Source: Mesorhizobium jarvisii
Lineage (GTDB): Bacteria > Pseudomonadota > Alphaproteobacteria > Rhizobiales > Rhizobiaceae
Assembly (NCBI RefSeq): GCF_003601985.1
Contig: NZ_QZXA01000014.1
Coordinates: 1 to 64,000 of the forward strand
Direction of reading: 5' to 3'
DNA length: 64,000 bases
Positions 6,424 through 15,616 of this stretch are shown one piece after another. The first letter of the stretch is position 1; the number at the start of each line of letters is the position of its first letter. A program made the position numbers and the translations under genes. The notes below the pieces were generated by a model that did not search any database, was not told the origin of the DNA, and was given only the letters and a program-made list of their open reading frames with translations.

Positions 6424-7748
6424 TGGCACGTCGCCGGGTTCACATCCCCCTGAATGTCTTCCTGAACGGGCGCCTGGTCGGCATCCTGCGCAGGGAATCG
6501 ACGGGCGCCATCGACTTCCAATACGCCCGCGAATGGCTGGACTGGCGCGGCACCTTCCCGATCTCACTCTCGCTTCCTTTGCGGGAAGACCGCTATATCG
6601 GCACGCCGGTGACCAACGTCTTCGACAACCTGCTTCCCGACAATGACGCCATACGCAGGCGTGTTGCCGAACGGGTAGGCGCCGACGGCACCGACCCCTA
6701 CAGCATGCTGGCTGCGCTCGGCCATGACTGCGTCGGTGCGTTGCAATTCCTGCCCGATGGCATGGATCCAGGCCCTCCAGGCAGTGTCGAAGGCAAGCCG
6801 GTCAGCAACGAGGACGTCGCCGGGATCATCGAGAACCTTGCTGCCGCTCCGCTAGGCCTCGGCGAGGATGCGGACTTTCGCATCTCGATTGCCGGCGCGC
6901 AGGAAAAGACAGCACTGCTGCGCAAGGATGGAAGCTGGTTCAAACCGATCGGCACGGCAGCGACCACCCATATCCTGAAGCCGCAGATCGGCCGGCTGCC
7001 AAACGGCATCGATCTCTCCAACAGCGTCGAGAACGAGTATCTGTGCCTTAAGCTGCTGCAAGCGTTCGGCGTTCCCGCCGCCCAGGCGCAGATCGCTGAC
7101 TTCGGCGTGCGCCGTACGCTGATCGTAGAACGCTTCGACCGGCTGTGGGCCCGCGACGGCCGCCTCCTGCGCCTGCCGCAGGAAGATATCTGTCAGGCGC
7201 TGTCGGTGCCGCCGACGCGCAAGTACCAGTCCGATGGCGGTCCCGGGATGCGGGAGATTATCGAGCTCCTGAAGGGCAGCGATACACCTGATGAAGACAT
7301 CGCCACCTTCTTGCGCACCTGCATCTTGTTCTGGCTGATTGGCGCGACCGATGGCCACGCCAAGAATTTCAGTATTTTTCTCAGCCCTGGGGGACGATTC
7401 CGCATGACGCCCCTTTACGACGTGCTGACCGCGCAGCCCAGCCTTGATACCGGACAGATTCCGCGCAAAAGATTCAAATTGGCAATGTCGGTCGGCAGGA
7501 ACAGACACTATTCGGTACCTGACATCATGCCACGCCACTTCCTGCAGACCGCTGACATTGCCGGTGTGGGTACCCCTGTCATGCGCAGAATTTTCGATGA
7601 CATTGCTGAAAACGTGGAGAAGCAGGCCGACGAGGTGATCGTCTCGCTGCCCCGCGGCTTTCCTGAACAGCTTGTCGACGCGGTCAAGTCGGCTATCGGC
7701 AAGCGGGCGGCCCTCCTCGCCGACGACAAGGCTGATGCCATCGATTGA
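6423..7748 (+). CDS. hipA: HipA-type serine/threonine kinase toxin
   Basis: A 441-residue full-length HipA, closely following the Escherichia coli pattern. The couple_hipA N-terminal domain (VFLNGRLVGIL onward) is followed by the autophosphorylation loop SIAGAQEKTALL at ~residues 155-166, catalytic GATDGHAKNFS at ~305-315 and the metal-binding segment LYDVLTA. No disruption is seen. HipA phosphorylates glutamyl-tRNA synthetase in E. coli, causing growth arrest and persistence; the target here is inferred by homology. The overlap with hipB couples their translation. Confidence 0.9.
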   Translation: MARRRVHIPLNVFLNGRLVGILRRESTGAIDFQYAREWLDWRGTFPISLSLPLREDRYIGTPVTNVFDNLLPDNDAIRRRVAERVGADGTDPYSMLAALGHDCVGALQFLPDGMDPGPPGSVEGKPVSNEDVAGIIENLAAAPLGLGEDADFRISIAGAQEKTALLRKDGSWFKPIGTAATTHILKPQIGRLPNGIDLSNSVENEYLCLKLLQAFGVPAAQAQIADFGVRRTLIVERFDRLWARDGRLLRLPQEDICQALSVPPTRKYQSDGGPGMREIIELLKGSDTPDEDIATFLRTCILFWLIGATDGHAKNFSIFLSPGGRFRMTPLYDVLTAQPSLDTGQIPRKRFKLAMSVGRNRHYSVPDIMPRHFLQTADIAGVGTPVMRRIFDDIAENVEKQADEVIVSLPRGFPEQLVDAVKSAIGKRAALLADDKADAID

Positions 7749-7934
7749 TCAAGGTGCGACGAACCGGCTGCCGGGACTTGCTCGCTCATCCTGTTGCCGC
7801 GGCTGATCATCATCGGTCGTCATCGGTACGCCAACTTTGTCGTCGCGTGACCGCCAGGGGCGTCGAGTATACCCATCATCATGATGAACATGGCCATCAT
7901 GCTCCAAGCCAGCCGATGATTGGCCTGCAATCCG

Positions 7935-8378
7935 TCAGGGTGGGTTTCCGCTGCTATCCATCGGATTGATATCTTCGGAAATCTCCTGCCGCAGTTTCGG
8001 CCCCTTCGCCAGGCGCCTGCCCAAGGCCGTCACGAAGGCTTCGTAACGTTCGGCCGCCTTGGCGCGTGCGGCCTGGGCGGCGGGCTCGGGCAACGCCGGC
8101 GTTGTCGCGAGCCAGAAGCGGACGAACACCGCCAGTGTCTCGACCGCAATGCCGATATCGCGCTCCTGCCTGGCCAGGCGGCGATCGACCTGGTCGAGGC
8201 GTTTGGCGATAGCGGCCTCGCGGCGTGCGTCCGCATCCGGCGACAGGAAGGAAGCCAGTGCTGCTTCCGCAATCATGGATTGGGGTTGACCGCGCCGTGC
8301 CGCATAATCGCCGAGCATCGTCATGATGCTCTGATCGAGATAGACGGAAATCTGCGCCTTCTTTTTGCGAGCCGTCAT
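7935..8378 (-). CDS. Ribbon-helix-helix protein at the end of the transfer operon
   Basis: A 147-residue protein. The N-terminal ~45 residues are an RHH/CopG-type DNA-binding motif (AQISVYLDQSIMTMLGDYAA). A long helical region (residues 50-110, rich in Arg, Glu and Ala) follows. It begins five bases after traG stops, so it is co-transcribed as the last gene of the leftward operon. In similar rhizobial elements this CopG-like gene lies between traG and the trb T4SS genes; here nothing of the T4SS follows. Confidence 0.7.
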   Translation of the reverse strand: MTARKKKAQISVYLDQSIMTMLGDYAARRGQPQSMIAEAALASFLSPDADARREAAIAKRLDQVDRRLARQERDIGIAVETLAVFVRFWLATTPALPEPAAQAARAKAAERYEAFVTALGRRLAKGPKLRQEISEDINPMDSSGNPP

Positions 8379-8383
8379 GGCGC

Positions 8384-10372
8384 CTACAACTCCATGCCGT
8401 CATCGGGGTCTAGGGAAACCTGCCGCGCAACGCCCTGCATGAGGCGCGCCAGGCGCCGGTTGCGCACCGCATCATCGTCGTCGGCATCGTCGTCCGGTTC
8501 CATATCGAATTCGTTTTCGATCGGCGCCGCTTTCTCGACCGCCTGCGCCCGATTGAGTTCGGCCTGCAGGCGGCGCTCCGATCCCGTCGGATCTCCGTCG
8601 TCCTGCTGCAGCGTTCCGGAAGCCTGCGTGACCTCCAAGTGAGCCAGGACCGGCAACTGGCTCCAATCATCAGGTACGGCCTCTTGCGACCGCGCCAGTT
8701 CGGGTGGCGGCAACACGCGCTCCTTGAAACTGGGGTCCTCGTAATACCGGGCCTTCTTGGCCCTGATCGGCGGCGCGCCCGCCACCATGACGATCTCGTC
8801 GGTCGGCGGAAGCTGCATGATCTCGCCAGGAGTGAGCAACTGCCGCGCCGTCTCTTGCCGCGACACCATGAGATGCCCGAGCCACGGCGAAAGCCGGTGA
8901 CCGGCATAGTTCTTCATCGCCCGCATTTCGGTCGCCGTGCCGAGTGCGTCCGAGACCCGCTTGGCAGTTCTCTCGTCGTTTGTGGCGAAGCTGACGCGGA
9001 CATGACAATTGTCGAGGACCGAGTTGTTGGGACCGTAGGCCTTCTCGATCTGGTTGAGCGACTGCGCGATGAGAAAGCTTTTCAGGCCATAGCCCGCCAT
9101 GAAGGCCAACGCGCTCTCGAAGAAATCGAGGCGGCCCAGTGCCGGGAACTCGTCCAACATCAGAAGCAACCGGTGGCGGGTTGTCTTGGTAGGCAGGTCC
9201 TCAGTGAGGCGGCGACCTATCTGATTGAGGATGAGGCGGATAAGCGGTTTGGTCCGGTTGATGTCCGAGGGCGGCACGACGAGATAGAGCGTTGATGGTT
9301 GCCTCCCCCCGACGATGTCGCGAATTCGCCAGTCGCAGCGCCGTGTCACGCCGGCGACAACCGGATCGCGGTAGAGACCGAGGAAGGACATCGCGGTGGA
9401 CAGCACGCCCGAGCGTTCATTGTCGGATTTGTTGAGCAGCTCGCGCGCCGCACTGGCGATGACCGGATGCGGGCCGGCGTCACCGAGATGCGCGGTCTTC
9501 ATCATCGCGGCAAGCGTCGATTCTATCGGGCGCTTCGGATCGGAAAGAAAGGCGGCGACGCCGGCGAGCGTCTTGTCCTGCTCGGCGTAGAGAACGTGGA
9601 GGATCGCGCCGACCAGCAGCGCGTGACTGGTCTTCTCCCAATGGTTGCGCTTTTCCAGGCTCCCTTCCGGATCGACAAGAATGTCGGCGATGTTCTGGAC
9701 GTCGCGGACCTCCCATTCGCCGCGGCGGACTTCCAGAAGCGGATTGTAGGCTGACGATCGCGAATTGGTCGGATCGAAAAGCAGCACGCGACCGTGCAGA
9801 GCGCGAAAGCCTGCGGTGAGCTGCCAGTTCTCGCCCTTAATGTCGTGGACGATCGCCGAGCCCGGCCAGGTCAGAAGCGAAGGCACCACCAAGCCGACGC
9901 CCTTGCCGGACCGGGTCGGGGCGAAGCACAACACGTGCTCGGGCCCATCGTGGCGCAGATAATGGCTGTTGTAGCGCCCGAGCACGACACCATCGTTGTC
10001 GATCAGGCCCGCTGCCTCCACCTCTCGCTTTTCGGCCCAGCGCGCCGACCCGTAGGTCTGAACAGTCTTGGCTTCGCGCGCGCGCCACACCGACATGCCG
10101 ATGGCAACAATGATCGAAAGGAAGCCACCGGACACGGCGATCAAGCCGCCTTTCACGAAGATAGACGGGGCGTAGGCATCGTAGAAATACCACCACCAGA
10201 ACAGAGCGGGCGGATAGTAAACGGGCAACCCAGCGATCTCGAACCAGGGTGGACCGAGCCCTGTCTGAAAACCGAGTTGCCATGCGGTCCATTGCGTTGC
10301 CGCCCAGGTCGTCAATAGGACGATGAGGAAAACCGTGAGGATCTGACCCCAGAGGATTTTGGTGGCGGACAT
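8384..10372 (-). CDS. traG: TraG/VirD4-type conjugative coupling protein
   Basis: A 662-residue protein, normal length for the family. Membrane segments lie at residues ~10-28, ~52-70 and ~72-95. Walker A is APTRSGKGVGL at ~151-161 and Walker B is LLLMLDEFPALG at ~402-413. The start at 10372 follows a GAAAGGA site. Coupling proteins are hexameric ATPases that hand the relaxase-DNA complex to a type IV secretion channel. The acidic C-terminus (DMEPDDDADDDD) may contact relaxosome proteins. The gene looks intact, but its partner channel genes are not in the window. Confidence 0.9.
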   Translation of the reverse strand: MSATKILWGQILTVFLIVLLTTWAATQWTAWQLGFQTGLGPPWFEIAGLPVYYPPALFWWWYFYDAYAPSIFVKGGLIAVSGGFLSIIVAIGMSVWRAREAKTVQTYGSARWAEKREVEAAGLIDNDGVVLGRYNSHYLRHDGPEHVLCFAPTRSGKGVGLVVPSLLTWPGSAIVHDIKGENWQLTAGFRALHGRVLLFDPTNSRSSAYNPLLEVRRGEWEVRDVQNIADILVDPEGSLEKRNHWEKTSHALLVGAILHVLYAEQDKTLAGVAAFLSDPKRPIESTLAAMMKTAHLGDAGPHPVIASAARELLNKSDNERSGVLSTAMSFLGLYRDPVVAGVTRRCDWRIRDIVGGRQPSTLYLVVPPSDINRTKPLIRLILNQIGRRLTEDLPTKTTRHRLLLMLDEFPALGRLDFFESALAFMAGYGLKSFLIAQSLNQIEKAYGPNNSVLDNCHVRVSFATNDERTAKRVSDALGTATEMRAMKNYAGHRLSPWLGHLMVSRQETARQLLTPGEIMQLPPTDEIVMVAGAPPIRAKKARYYEDPSFKERVLPPPELARSQEAVPDDWSQLPVLAHLEVTQASGTLQQDDGDPTGSERRLQAELNRAQAVEKAAPIENEFDMEPDDDADDDDAVRNRRLARLMQGVARQVSLDPDDGMEL

Positions 10373-10394
10373 GGCGTGGTCCTTTCTTCCGTTG

Positions 10395-12134
10395 TCAAAG
10401 GCCGAGCCCCCTCTTGCGGCCAAAACTCCAGTCGATGCCGCCATCGCCGCGCGCGACACCGGAGACGTGCTGGCCGAGATGCTTTTCGAGTGAGGGCGTC
10501 CAGGGGACGAGCTGGAAGCCCAGCCCGTCGTCGATCATGGCGAAACGGCCGGAGGCGAGTGACAAGCGCTGGCGATAGGCGCCGGCAACAAAGTCTCCAC
10601 TGGCGGCGCGCTGGAAGGGCTTGCCAGTGTCGGCCGCCAGCCTGTCGCCAAGTATCCCCAGTTCCGCCCGCCGCAGTGTATCGAGCAAGCTTCGGGTGAA
10701 GATGATGCGTCTGCCTTGCCGCTCCGCGAGCCCCTGTTTGACAAGATGTTCGGCGCGCCGGTCGAGGGCGTCGCGAACCTCGGCGCCGAAGCCGGCCTCG
10801 GCCAGGGCGGCCGGTTCGCGCGCGATTGCCTGACGGTCGAGCCAGGTCGCACCCGATGCCGTAATCTGCTGATCCACGCCAAGGTCGGAGCGCACGGCGA
10901 GTGCGGCCCGGCCTTGACCGCGCGCATCATCGAATTTGCGCAGCTCGACAATCGATCCCGGTGCGCCGTCGCCAGCCGCCTCCAGATCGGAAAGCTTGAT
11001 GTGATGGGTGCGTCCGTCGATGCCGTCGACAACGGCATAGGCCGTGCCGATCAGTTCGTCATCGAGCCCACGATCGACCAGCCGGCCGATAACCGGCGTC
11101 TCCAGGCTTTCCGCGGCCAGGACATAATTGGCTGAGCCACGCTCGATGCCAGCCGCACTCATCGCGCGATGGATGCGCTTGATGATGTCGCCGCGTTCGC
11201 CTAGCTCGCGCAGTGCTGCTTCGGCCCGTTCGTCAATTGCCCATTGGCCAGGCCCGGCCTGTTGGGCAAGACCAAGGGTCTCGAGCTTGCGCAGGCGGCC
11301 GATCTTCAGCGCGTGATACTCGTCCGGTTGCCTTTGGCGAGATGGCGCGAGATCGATGATCCCGCTGTCACGGCTGTCGCGAAGCAACTGCCGATCGAGT
11401 TGCGTCCACCGCTCGGACTGGATCTGGCTTTCGAGCCTGTGGCGGATATCGAGATCGGTGCGCGGACCCAGTTCCTGGGTGACCAGATCGCGAGCCCGGT
11501 CGCGCATGCCTTCCTTGATGTAGTCACGCGCGATGACCAGATCCTGTCCATCGTCGCGGACGCCACGCACGATCAGGTGAATGTGGGGATGCTCGGTGTT
11601 CCAGTGATCGACCGCCAACCAGTCGAGCCGCGTGTCGAGGTCCTTCTCCATCTGCCCCACCAGATCGCGGGTGAAGGCGTTGAGGTCCGCCATCTCGAGA
11701 GCGTCGTCCGGCGACACGATGAAGCGGAAATGGTGACGATCGTCCTTGGCGCGCGCGGCGAAGGAAGCGGCGTCGGCATTCTCCGTCCCCGGACCGAACA
11801 GATGCCCCTTCTCCCCGTCCCGGCTGACACCCTCGCGGCGCAGATAGTTGAGGTGGGTGCCAAGTGGAGCGGCGCGCGCGGAATGACGGACGACTCGCGC
11901 CTTGACGACGGCGCCGCGCGACCGCGAGGTGATGAGGCGGTTGGCCTGGATGCTGGCGCGCTGACCGTGACCAAAGCGGGAGCGGCTTGGCTGTACAATC
12001 CGGCCCGAGCGCGAAATACCGCAGCCGGCCTTTTTCGCCGCGGCCAACACCTGTGCGATGAAGGGTCGGGCCTGCTGGGCGCGCGTGGAGCGGATGCGCC
12101 CGGGTCGAAGGCGAAACTCGCGCTCATCGGCCAT
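10395..12134 (-). CDS. rlxS: HUH relaxase with DUF3363 (RlxS-like)
   Basis: A 579-residue relaxase. The three-histidine metal site of HUH nucleases is HPHIH at residues 182-186 and the likely nucleophile is Tyr97 in THLNYLRREGV. The long C-terminal part corresponds to the DUF3363 region of VirD2/TraI-like rhizobial relaxases, as in RlxS of Mesorhizobium symbiosis ICEs. It would nick oriT and pilot the single strand. The ATG at 12134 (MADEREFRLRPGR) begins the basic N-terminus. traG follows after 22 bases. Confidence 0.85.
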   Translation of the reverse strand: MADEREFRLRPGRIRSTRAQQARPFIAQVLAAAKKAGCGISRSGRIVQPSRSRFGHGQRASIQANRLITSRSRGAVVKARVVRHSARAAPLGTHLNYLRREGVSRDGEKGHLFGPGTENADAASFAARAKDDRHHFRFIVSPDDALEMADLNAFTRDLVGQMEKDLDTRLDWLAVDHWNTEHPHIHLIVRGVRDDGQDLVIARDYIKEGMRDRARDLVTQELGPRTDLDIRHRLESQIQSERWTQLDRQLLRDSRDSGIIDLAPSRQRQPDEYHALKIGRLRKLETLGLAQQAGPGQWAIDERAEAALRELGERGDIIKRIHRAMSAAGIERGSANYVLAAESLETPVIGRLVDRGLDDELIGTAYAVVDGIDGRTHHIKLSDLEAAGDGAPGSIVELRKFDDARGQGRAALAVRSDLGVDQQITASGATWLDRQAIAREPAALAEAGFGAEVRDALDRRAEHLVKQGLAERQGRRIIFTRSLLDTLRRAELGILGDRLAADTGKPFQRAASGDFVAGAYRQRLSLASGRFAMIDDGLGFQLVPWTPSLEKHLGQHVSGVARGDGGIDWSFGRKRGLGL

Positions 12135-12145
12135 GGCGCGGCACC

Positions 12146-12273
12146 GCAATGTGGAAAAAGAAAAACAAATACAATACCTTGGCTGCTTGATACACATTGC
12201 GCCGGTGGCCGGCAATGTGCGGAACGCGCCAGAAAATCAAGCAAGAACAACCACCCGACCGCCGCGCAATGTG
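12146..12273. repeat. GCAATGTG repeat cluster, candidate oriT or relaxosome-binding region
   Basis: The octamer GCAATGTG occurs at 12146-12153, 12212-12219 and 12266-12273, and inverted at 12193-12200. The second and fourth of these four form a hairpin, CACATTG-CG-CCGG and CCGG-CAATGTG. An A-rich tract (12154-12175) lies beside them. The cluster fills the gap directly upstream of the relaxase gene, the usual place for oriT in such modules. No nick site can be assigned. Confidence 0.45.
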
Positions 12274-12377
12274 CGCGCTTTTATCCTGCCATCCCTCGGT
12301 TGTTGCCCTGTGCTCTGCGCGCCTCATTGGCTGCGACGTCAAACGAGACGCCAGGGGGCGATCTGACGGAGACTTCG

Positions 12378-13154
12378 TCATCGCTGCGATGTCCGGACGT
12401 CGGACCAGGTGAACAGCTGGCGCGGATGCGAGCCGGCCGCGAAAAGTTTGCGCGCCAATGGTGAAGACGAAAGCTCGACGGAGGCGTCTTCGCCGGACGG
12501 AAGACCGGAAGCGGCAAGGGACCCGGACGGCACTATGAACAGCGGCGCGGCCTTCCAGGTGACGGCCTTGGCACAATCGACGGTGAGCGCGCCGGCTGCA
12601 TCACCGCCGCCCCAGAAAGGGCGGAGCGTCGCAACATAGGCCCGGGTCTCGGCCGGCAGCGGACGCCCCTTCAAGGAGGCTTCGTAACGCCCTGGCCCGG
12701 CATTGTAGGCGGCCAGAAAGCCCGGTGAACCGTATCGATCATAGAGCTCGCGAAGATAAGCGGCGCCTGCAAGGATGTTGTCGCGCGGATCATAGGGATC
12801 TCGGCCGAGCTGGTGGCGAAGGCGCAGCTCGGCAAAGGTTGCGGGCATGATCTGCATCAGGCCCACGGCCCCCTTTCGCGACACGGCGCGCCGATCGCGA
12901 GCGCTTTCGAGGCGCATGATTGCCCGTATCCAGCGCTCGGGAACGCGGAAGCGATGCGACGCCTCGGCGATAGGTGCTGCATAAGGATCCTCCGCGGATT
13001 TGCGCGGGGCCGGCGCGGACTGTGCCAGCGCCCCCGTCATTGCGTGACAGACCATCAGCATGCCAGCGATAAGGCAGAGTGCTTCACGCCGACCAGGCAA
13101 CCGACTGACGGGTCGGCTTCCGTCCGCACGTTTCGGCGCCGATGGCCCACTCAT
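12378..13154 (-). CDS. Secreted lytic transglycosylase of the transfer operon
   Basis: A 258-residue SLT-domain protein. A membrane or signal segment lies at residues ~24-45. The catalytic glutamate is E83 in MRLESARDRRAVS, followed by GAVGLMQIMPAT, AGAAYLRELYDRYG and ALAAYNAG-type LAAYNAGPGRYE, all hallmarks of family 1 transglycosylases. The ATG overlaps the DUF736 stop (ATGA). VirB1-like enzymes of this type open the peptidoglycan for conjugative transfer. The C-terminal ~80 residues are an uncharacterised extension. Confidence 0.85.
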   Translation of the reverse strand: MSGPSAPKRADGSRPVSRLPGRREALCLIAGMLMVCHAMTGALAQSAPAPRKSAEDPYAAPIAEASHRFRVPERWIRAIMRLESARDRRAVSRKGAVGLMQIMPATFAELRLRHQLGRDPYDPRDNILAGAAYLRELYDRYGSPGFLAAYNAGPGRYEASLKGRPLPAETRAYVATLRPFWGGGDAAGALTVDCAKAVTWKAAPLFIVPSGSLAASGLPSGEDASVELSSSPLARKLFAAGSHPRQLFTWSDVRTSQR

Positions 13155-13480
13155 CGAGCAGGCTCCGGCCGCGCTTTCGGCCGGATCCAGCGCAGCGACC
13201 AGGAGCCGTCGTCGGATTGGAACAGACCGGCGCGAAAGCGCCGGCCAAACAGCGGATCCTCCAATCGGCACGACAGATAGTCGCCGGCCGTCTGTCCGGT
13301 TTCCTTCCAGGCTGCGCCGACCTCGGGGCCGCTGCCGTCGCCGATGTGGATGCGAAAATCCGGCGCTTTACCGTCAGATATTTTGGTCGGCACGAGCACC
13401 AGCTCGGCGTCGACGAGCAGCGTTCGAATGCGTCCGGCATAACCCGATTCTGTTTTGTGGAAGACGCCGATCTCGGCCAT
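13151..13480 (-). CDS. DUF736 protein (divergent paralogue)
   Basis: A 109-residue protein starting MAEIGVFHKTESGYAGRIRT, with VGAAWKETGQTAGDYLSCRL in the middle. This is the DUF736 pattern but clearly divergent from the two near-identical DUF736 genes at 16200 and 47258. It overlaps the transglycosylase start. DUF736 proteins are common in alphaproteobacterial mobile elements; their role is unknown. Confidence 0.8.
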   Translation of the reverse strand: MAEIGVFHKTESGYAGRIRTLLVDAELVLVPTKISDGKAPDFRIHIGDGSGPEVGAAWKETGQTAGDYLSCRLEDPLFGRRFRAGLFQSDDGSWSLRWIRPKARPEPAR

Positions 13481-13516
13481 GGATTGTCTCCTTCCTCTTG
13501 TTGGCTGGGTTGAATT

Positions 13517-14062
13517 TCAGTTCGCCGGAGCGAGCCAGGTGTAGTGGCCATCGTCCCTCTCGTCGGTCCAAAGCGGCAGCGCGGCTCCGACGATCGAGCT
13601 CGTCGGAAACGGCCCGAAATAGCGGCCGTCGAGACTGTCATCGACCTTCCGGTTCATGACGAAGATCTCGGCGGCGGCGATGACGCGGCAACCCTGCCAT
13701 TCAGGCAGCGCGCGCCCCTTGCGGTCGCGCTCCAGCGCTGCACCCACCGCAAGTCCGTTCACCATGATGACGCGGCCTGCGCGGCAGACTTGGCTCCCAG
13801 GAAGACCCTCGATGTGTTTCAGCATCGGCACGCCGAGCGGAAGGTAGCCACGCCTGGCGGCGAACCGGGCGACCTTGTCTGGCGGTTCGATGACAGCGAG
13901 CGCGCCAGCCGTTGGTACGGCCATTTTCCTGATCGCATAGAGCCCAAGCGGCGCGCTGGCCGATGCATTCCACAACAGCAGCGGCGGCATTTTCATGACA
14001 GCCGGAGCGACCGCCGCGACGACGGCCGCAAGCGCTGCGACCATGCAAGCGACGCGGCTCAT
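13517..14062 (-). CDS. traF: TraF-type S26 conjugal-transfer peptidase
   Basis: A 181-residue signal-peptidase-fold protein. A membrane anchor covers residues ~5-23. The catalytic serine is probably Ser37 in NASASAPLGLY and the general base Lys82 in LKHIEGLPGS, matching the S26C Ser/Lys dyad. C-terminal YFGPFPTSSIVG is the typical family end. The start at 14062 overlaps the DUF2840 stop (ATGA). TraF peptidases mature conjugative pilin; the pilin gene itself is not in the window. Confidence 0.85.
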   Translation of the reverse strand: MSRVACMVAALAAVVAAVAPAVMKMPPLLLWNASASAPLGLYAIRKMAVPTAGALAVIEPPDKVARFAARRGYLPLGVPMLKHIEGLPGSQVCRAGRVIMVNGLAVGAALERDRKGRALPEWQGCRVIAAAEIFVMNRKVDDSLDGRYFGPFPTSSIVGAALPLWTDERDDGHYTWLAPAN

Positions 14063-14550
14063 GACGTCGCTCGCTTGCGCAACAGAAAGGCCCGGTGCTG
14101 GTCGAGCGAATAGGCACGCGGCGTTGCGCCGGCGACCAGACGGTTGTGGGTCTGACGCCAATAGTCTGGTGCGGCCTCGACCGGATCGAGGCCGATCGCC
14201 TCGATCGTATCGATCCGTTGGAGAACCCGCTCAACCTTGTCCCAGCCGGCGACCTTGAGGAGGAGCTCGCCGCCTGGCCGGATGTAAGGCAGCGTCTGAT
14301 AAGGTTCAGCGGGCAAGACGGCGCGCACGATGTCGATGCGCGAAACGACAGTACCAAAGTCATTCGCCGCCCAGCGCACGAACGCAAAAACACTGCCTGG
14401 CGCAAATCCGACGACGCGCCGCTGCTTGTCGATGATCGTCTCATGGGATGGACGTCCGAAGCGGATGCGATGCTCGACCCGCTTCTCGATCCAGATCAGC
14501 TCGACCGTCGTGAGGTTGCCGCGCGGCGTCGATTGGGGAGACGACGTCAT
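14059..14550 (-). CDS. DUF2840 protein
   Basis: A 163-residue protein of a family seen almost only between repA-like and traF genes of alphaproteobacterial transfer modules. Recognisable segments are ELIWIEKRVEHRIRFG, FAPGSVFAFVRWAANDFGTV and PYIRPGGELLLKV. It overlaps both neighbours by ATGA. Function unknown; co-occurrence suggests a part in element processing. Confidence 0.75.
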   Translation of the reverse strand: MTSSPQSTPRGNLTTVELIWIEKRVEHRIRFGRPSHETIIDKQRRVVGFAPGSVFAFVRWAANDFGTVVSRIDIVRAVLPAEPYQTLPYIRPGGELLLKVAGWDKVERVLQRIDTIEAIGLDPVEAAPDYWRQTHNRLVAGATPRAYSLDQHRAFLLRKRATS

Positions 14551-15599
14551 GTGTCGTCTCCCTCGCGCCGGCCAACGCATCGCCTCTTCTGCCCACCGTC
14601 AGTCCGCAGCTTGCCCGCAAGACTGTTAGATTGAGAGTTAGACTCTAAGTTAAGGGCGTGATTTTCCGTTGCGGGCCCGTTCCTTAAGGCCGATCGCGGT
14701 TCCCGAAAGCACGAGGATGCGGTTCCCGTTGGCACGATAGTTCGGGTTCCCGATAGCACGATCCTGTCCACCGACGCGGGCGCCGGTTCGAAAGCCAACA
14801 GCACACGGCCGCTGGCTTCGACCTCCGTGAAGAGCAGATATCCCGGCAAGGGTTGGCGGCGCACGATGTCACGCAGCTCGAAGGCAAAGCGCTTGAGCGG
14901 CGAGAGGCTGCCGGACTTCTGATGCAGGTGCCGGATGTCGAAACGCCAACCGGCGCGCTGGCGTCCGCCATGCTTGCGCACCAGCCGATAGAGCCACCGA
15001 TCCAGGCCGCCCGTCAGTCCGAAATAGGCTCGGTCAATCGTCAGGATGAGCGCATCGTCCATGACGGCGCGGTAGAACCAATCGGGCAGGATCAACTCGA
15101 CGCCAAGCGGGCGGCCGTCTCGATCGAAGCGCTCCTGCCATTCATTGATCCACGAGAAGCGATGGCGCCGGCCTTCGGCGGGCTGGCGAATGGAGGTGAC
15201 GACGCTTGTCGACTGCAGGCGGTCGAGCGCCGCCTTGAGGCGCAAATAGTCTCGCTTCGAGACGCCGCGGCCGACGAAGGTGAGCATTTCGTAGGGCGTC
15301 GCGGCCATCAGGCGCGACGTGCGCAATCCGGCGTCCCGCGCGCTGACGATCTGGCTCGCGGCCCAGATCAGGATATCGGCATCCCAGATCGTCGCCATGC
15401 CGTGGTCGGGCATCGCTTCGACACGGATCGCGATATCGCCGGCGCGAAAGTCGATCGGCGCGATGCGCCTGGATTTGGAAAGCGAGAAGAAGGGATAGGC
15501 CATGAGGTCCTGCGCATCGCGTGGCGCGACGACACCGGGCAGCGCGTGGAACAGATCAAGCTGTCCGCGTTCCGACGGTTGGCGTGTGCGTCCAGACAT
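14547..15599 (-). CDS. RepA-like replication initiator protein
   Basis: A 350-residue protein annotated in similar elements as replication initiator protein A. Conserved-looking stretches are DLMAYPFFSLSKSRRIAPID, MATIWDADILIW, LTFVGRGVSKRDYLRLKAAL and LDRWLYRLVRKHGG, typical of winged-helix initiators. The start at 15599 (MSGRTRQPSERGQLDLF) has GGAGAG upstream. An ICE could use it for plasmid-like replication while excised. The last ~60 residues are low in conservation. Confidence 0.75.
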   Translation of the reverse strand: MSGRTRQPSERGQLDLFHALPGVVAPRDAQDLMAYPFFSLSKSRRIAPIDFRAGDIAIRVEAMPDHGMATIWDADILIWAASQIVSARDAGLRTSRLMAATPYEMLTFVGRGVSKRDYLRLKAALDRLQSTSVVTSIRQPAEGRRHRFSWINEWQERFDRDGRPLGVELILPDWFYRAVMDDALILTIDRAYFGLTGGLDRWLYRLVRKHGGRQRAGWRFDIRHLHQKSGSLSPLKRFAFELRDIVRRQPLPGYLLFTEVEASGRVLLAFEPAPASVDRIVLSGTRTIVPTGTASSCFREPRSALRNGPATENHALNLESNSQSNSLAGKLRTDGGQKRRCVGRREGDDT

Positions 15600-15616
15600 A
15601 GGAGAGATCAGCGGGC

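Noticed and set aside
11244..12464. Long plus-strand frame opposite the relaxase
   Set aside because: Antisense to the HUH relaxase, whose motifs are unambiguous.
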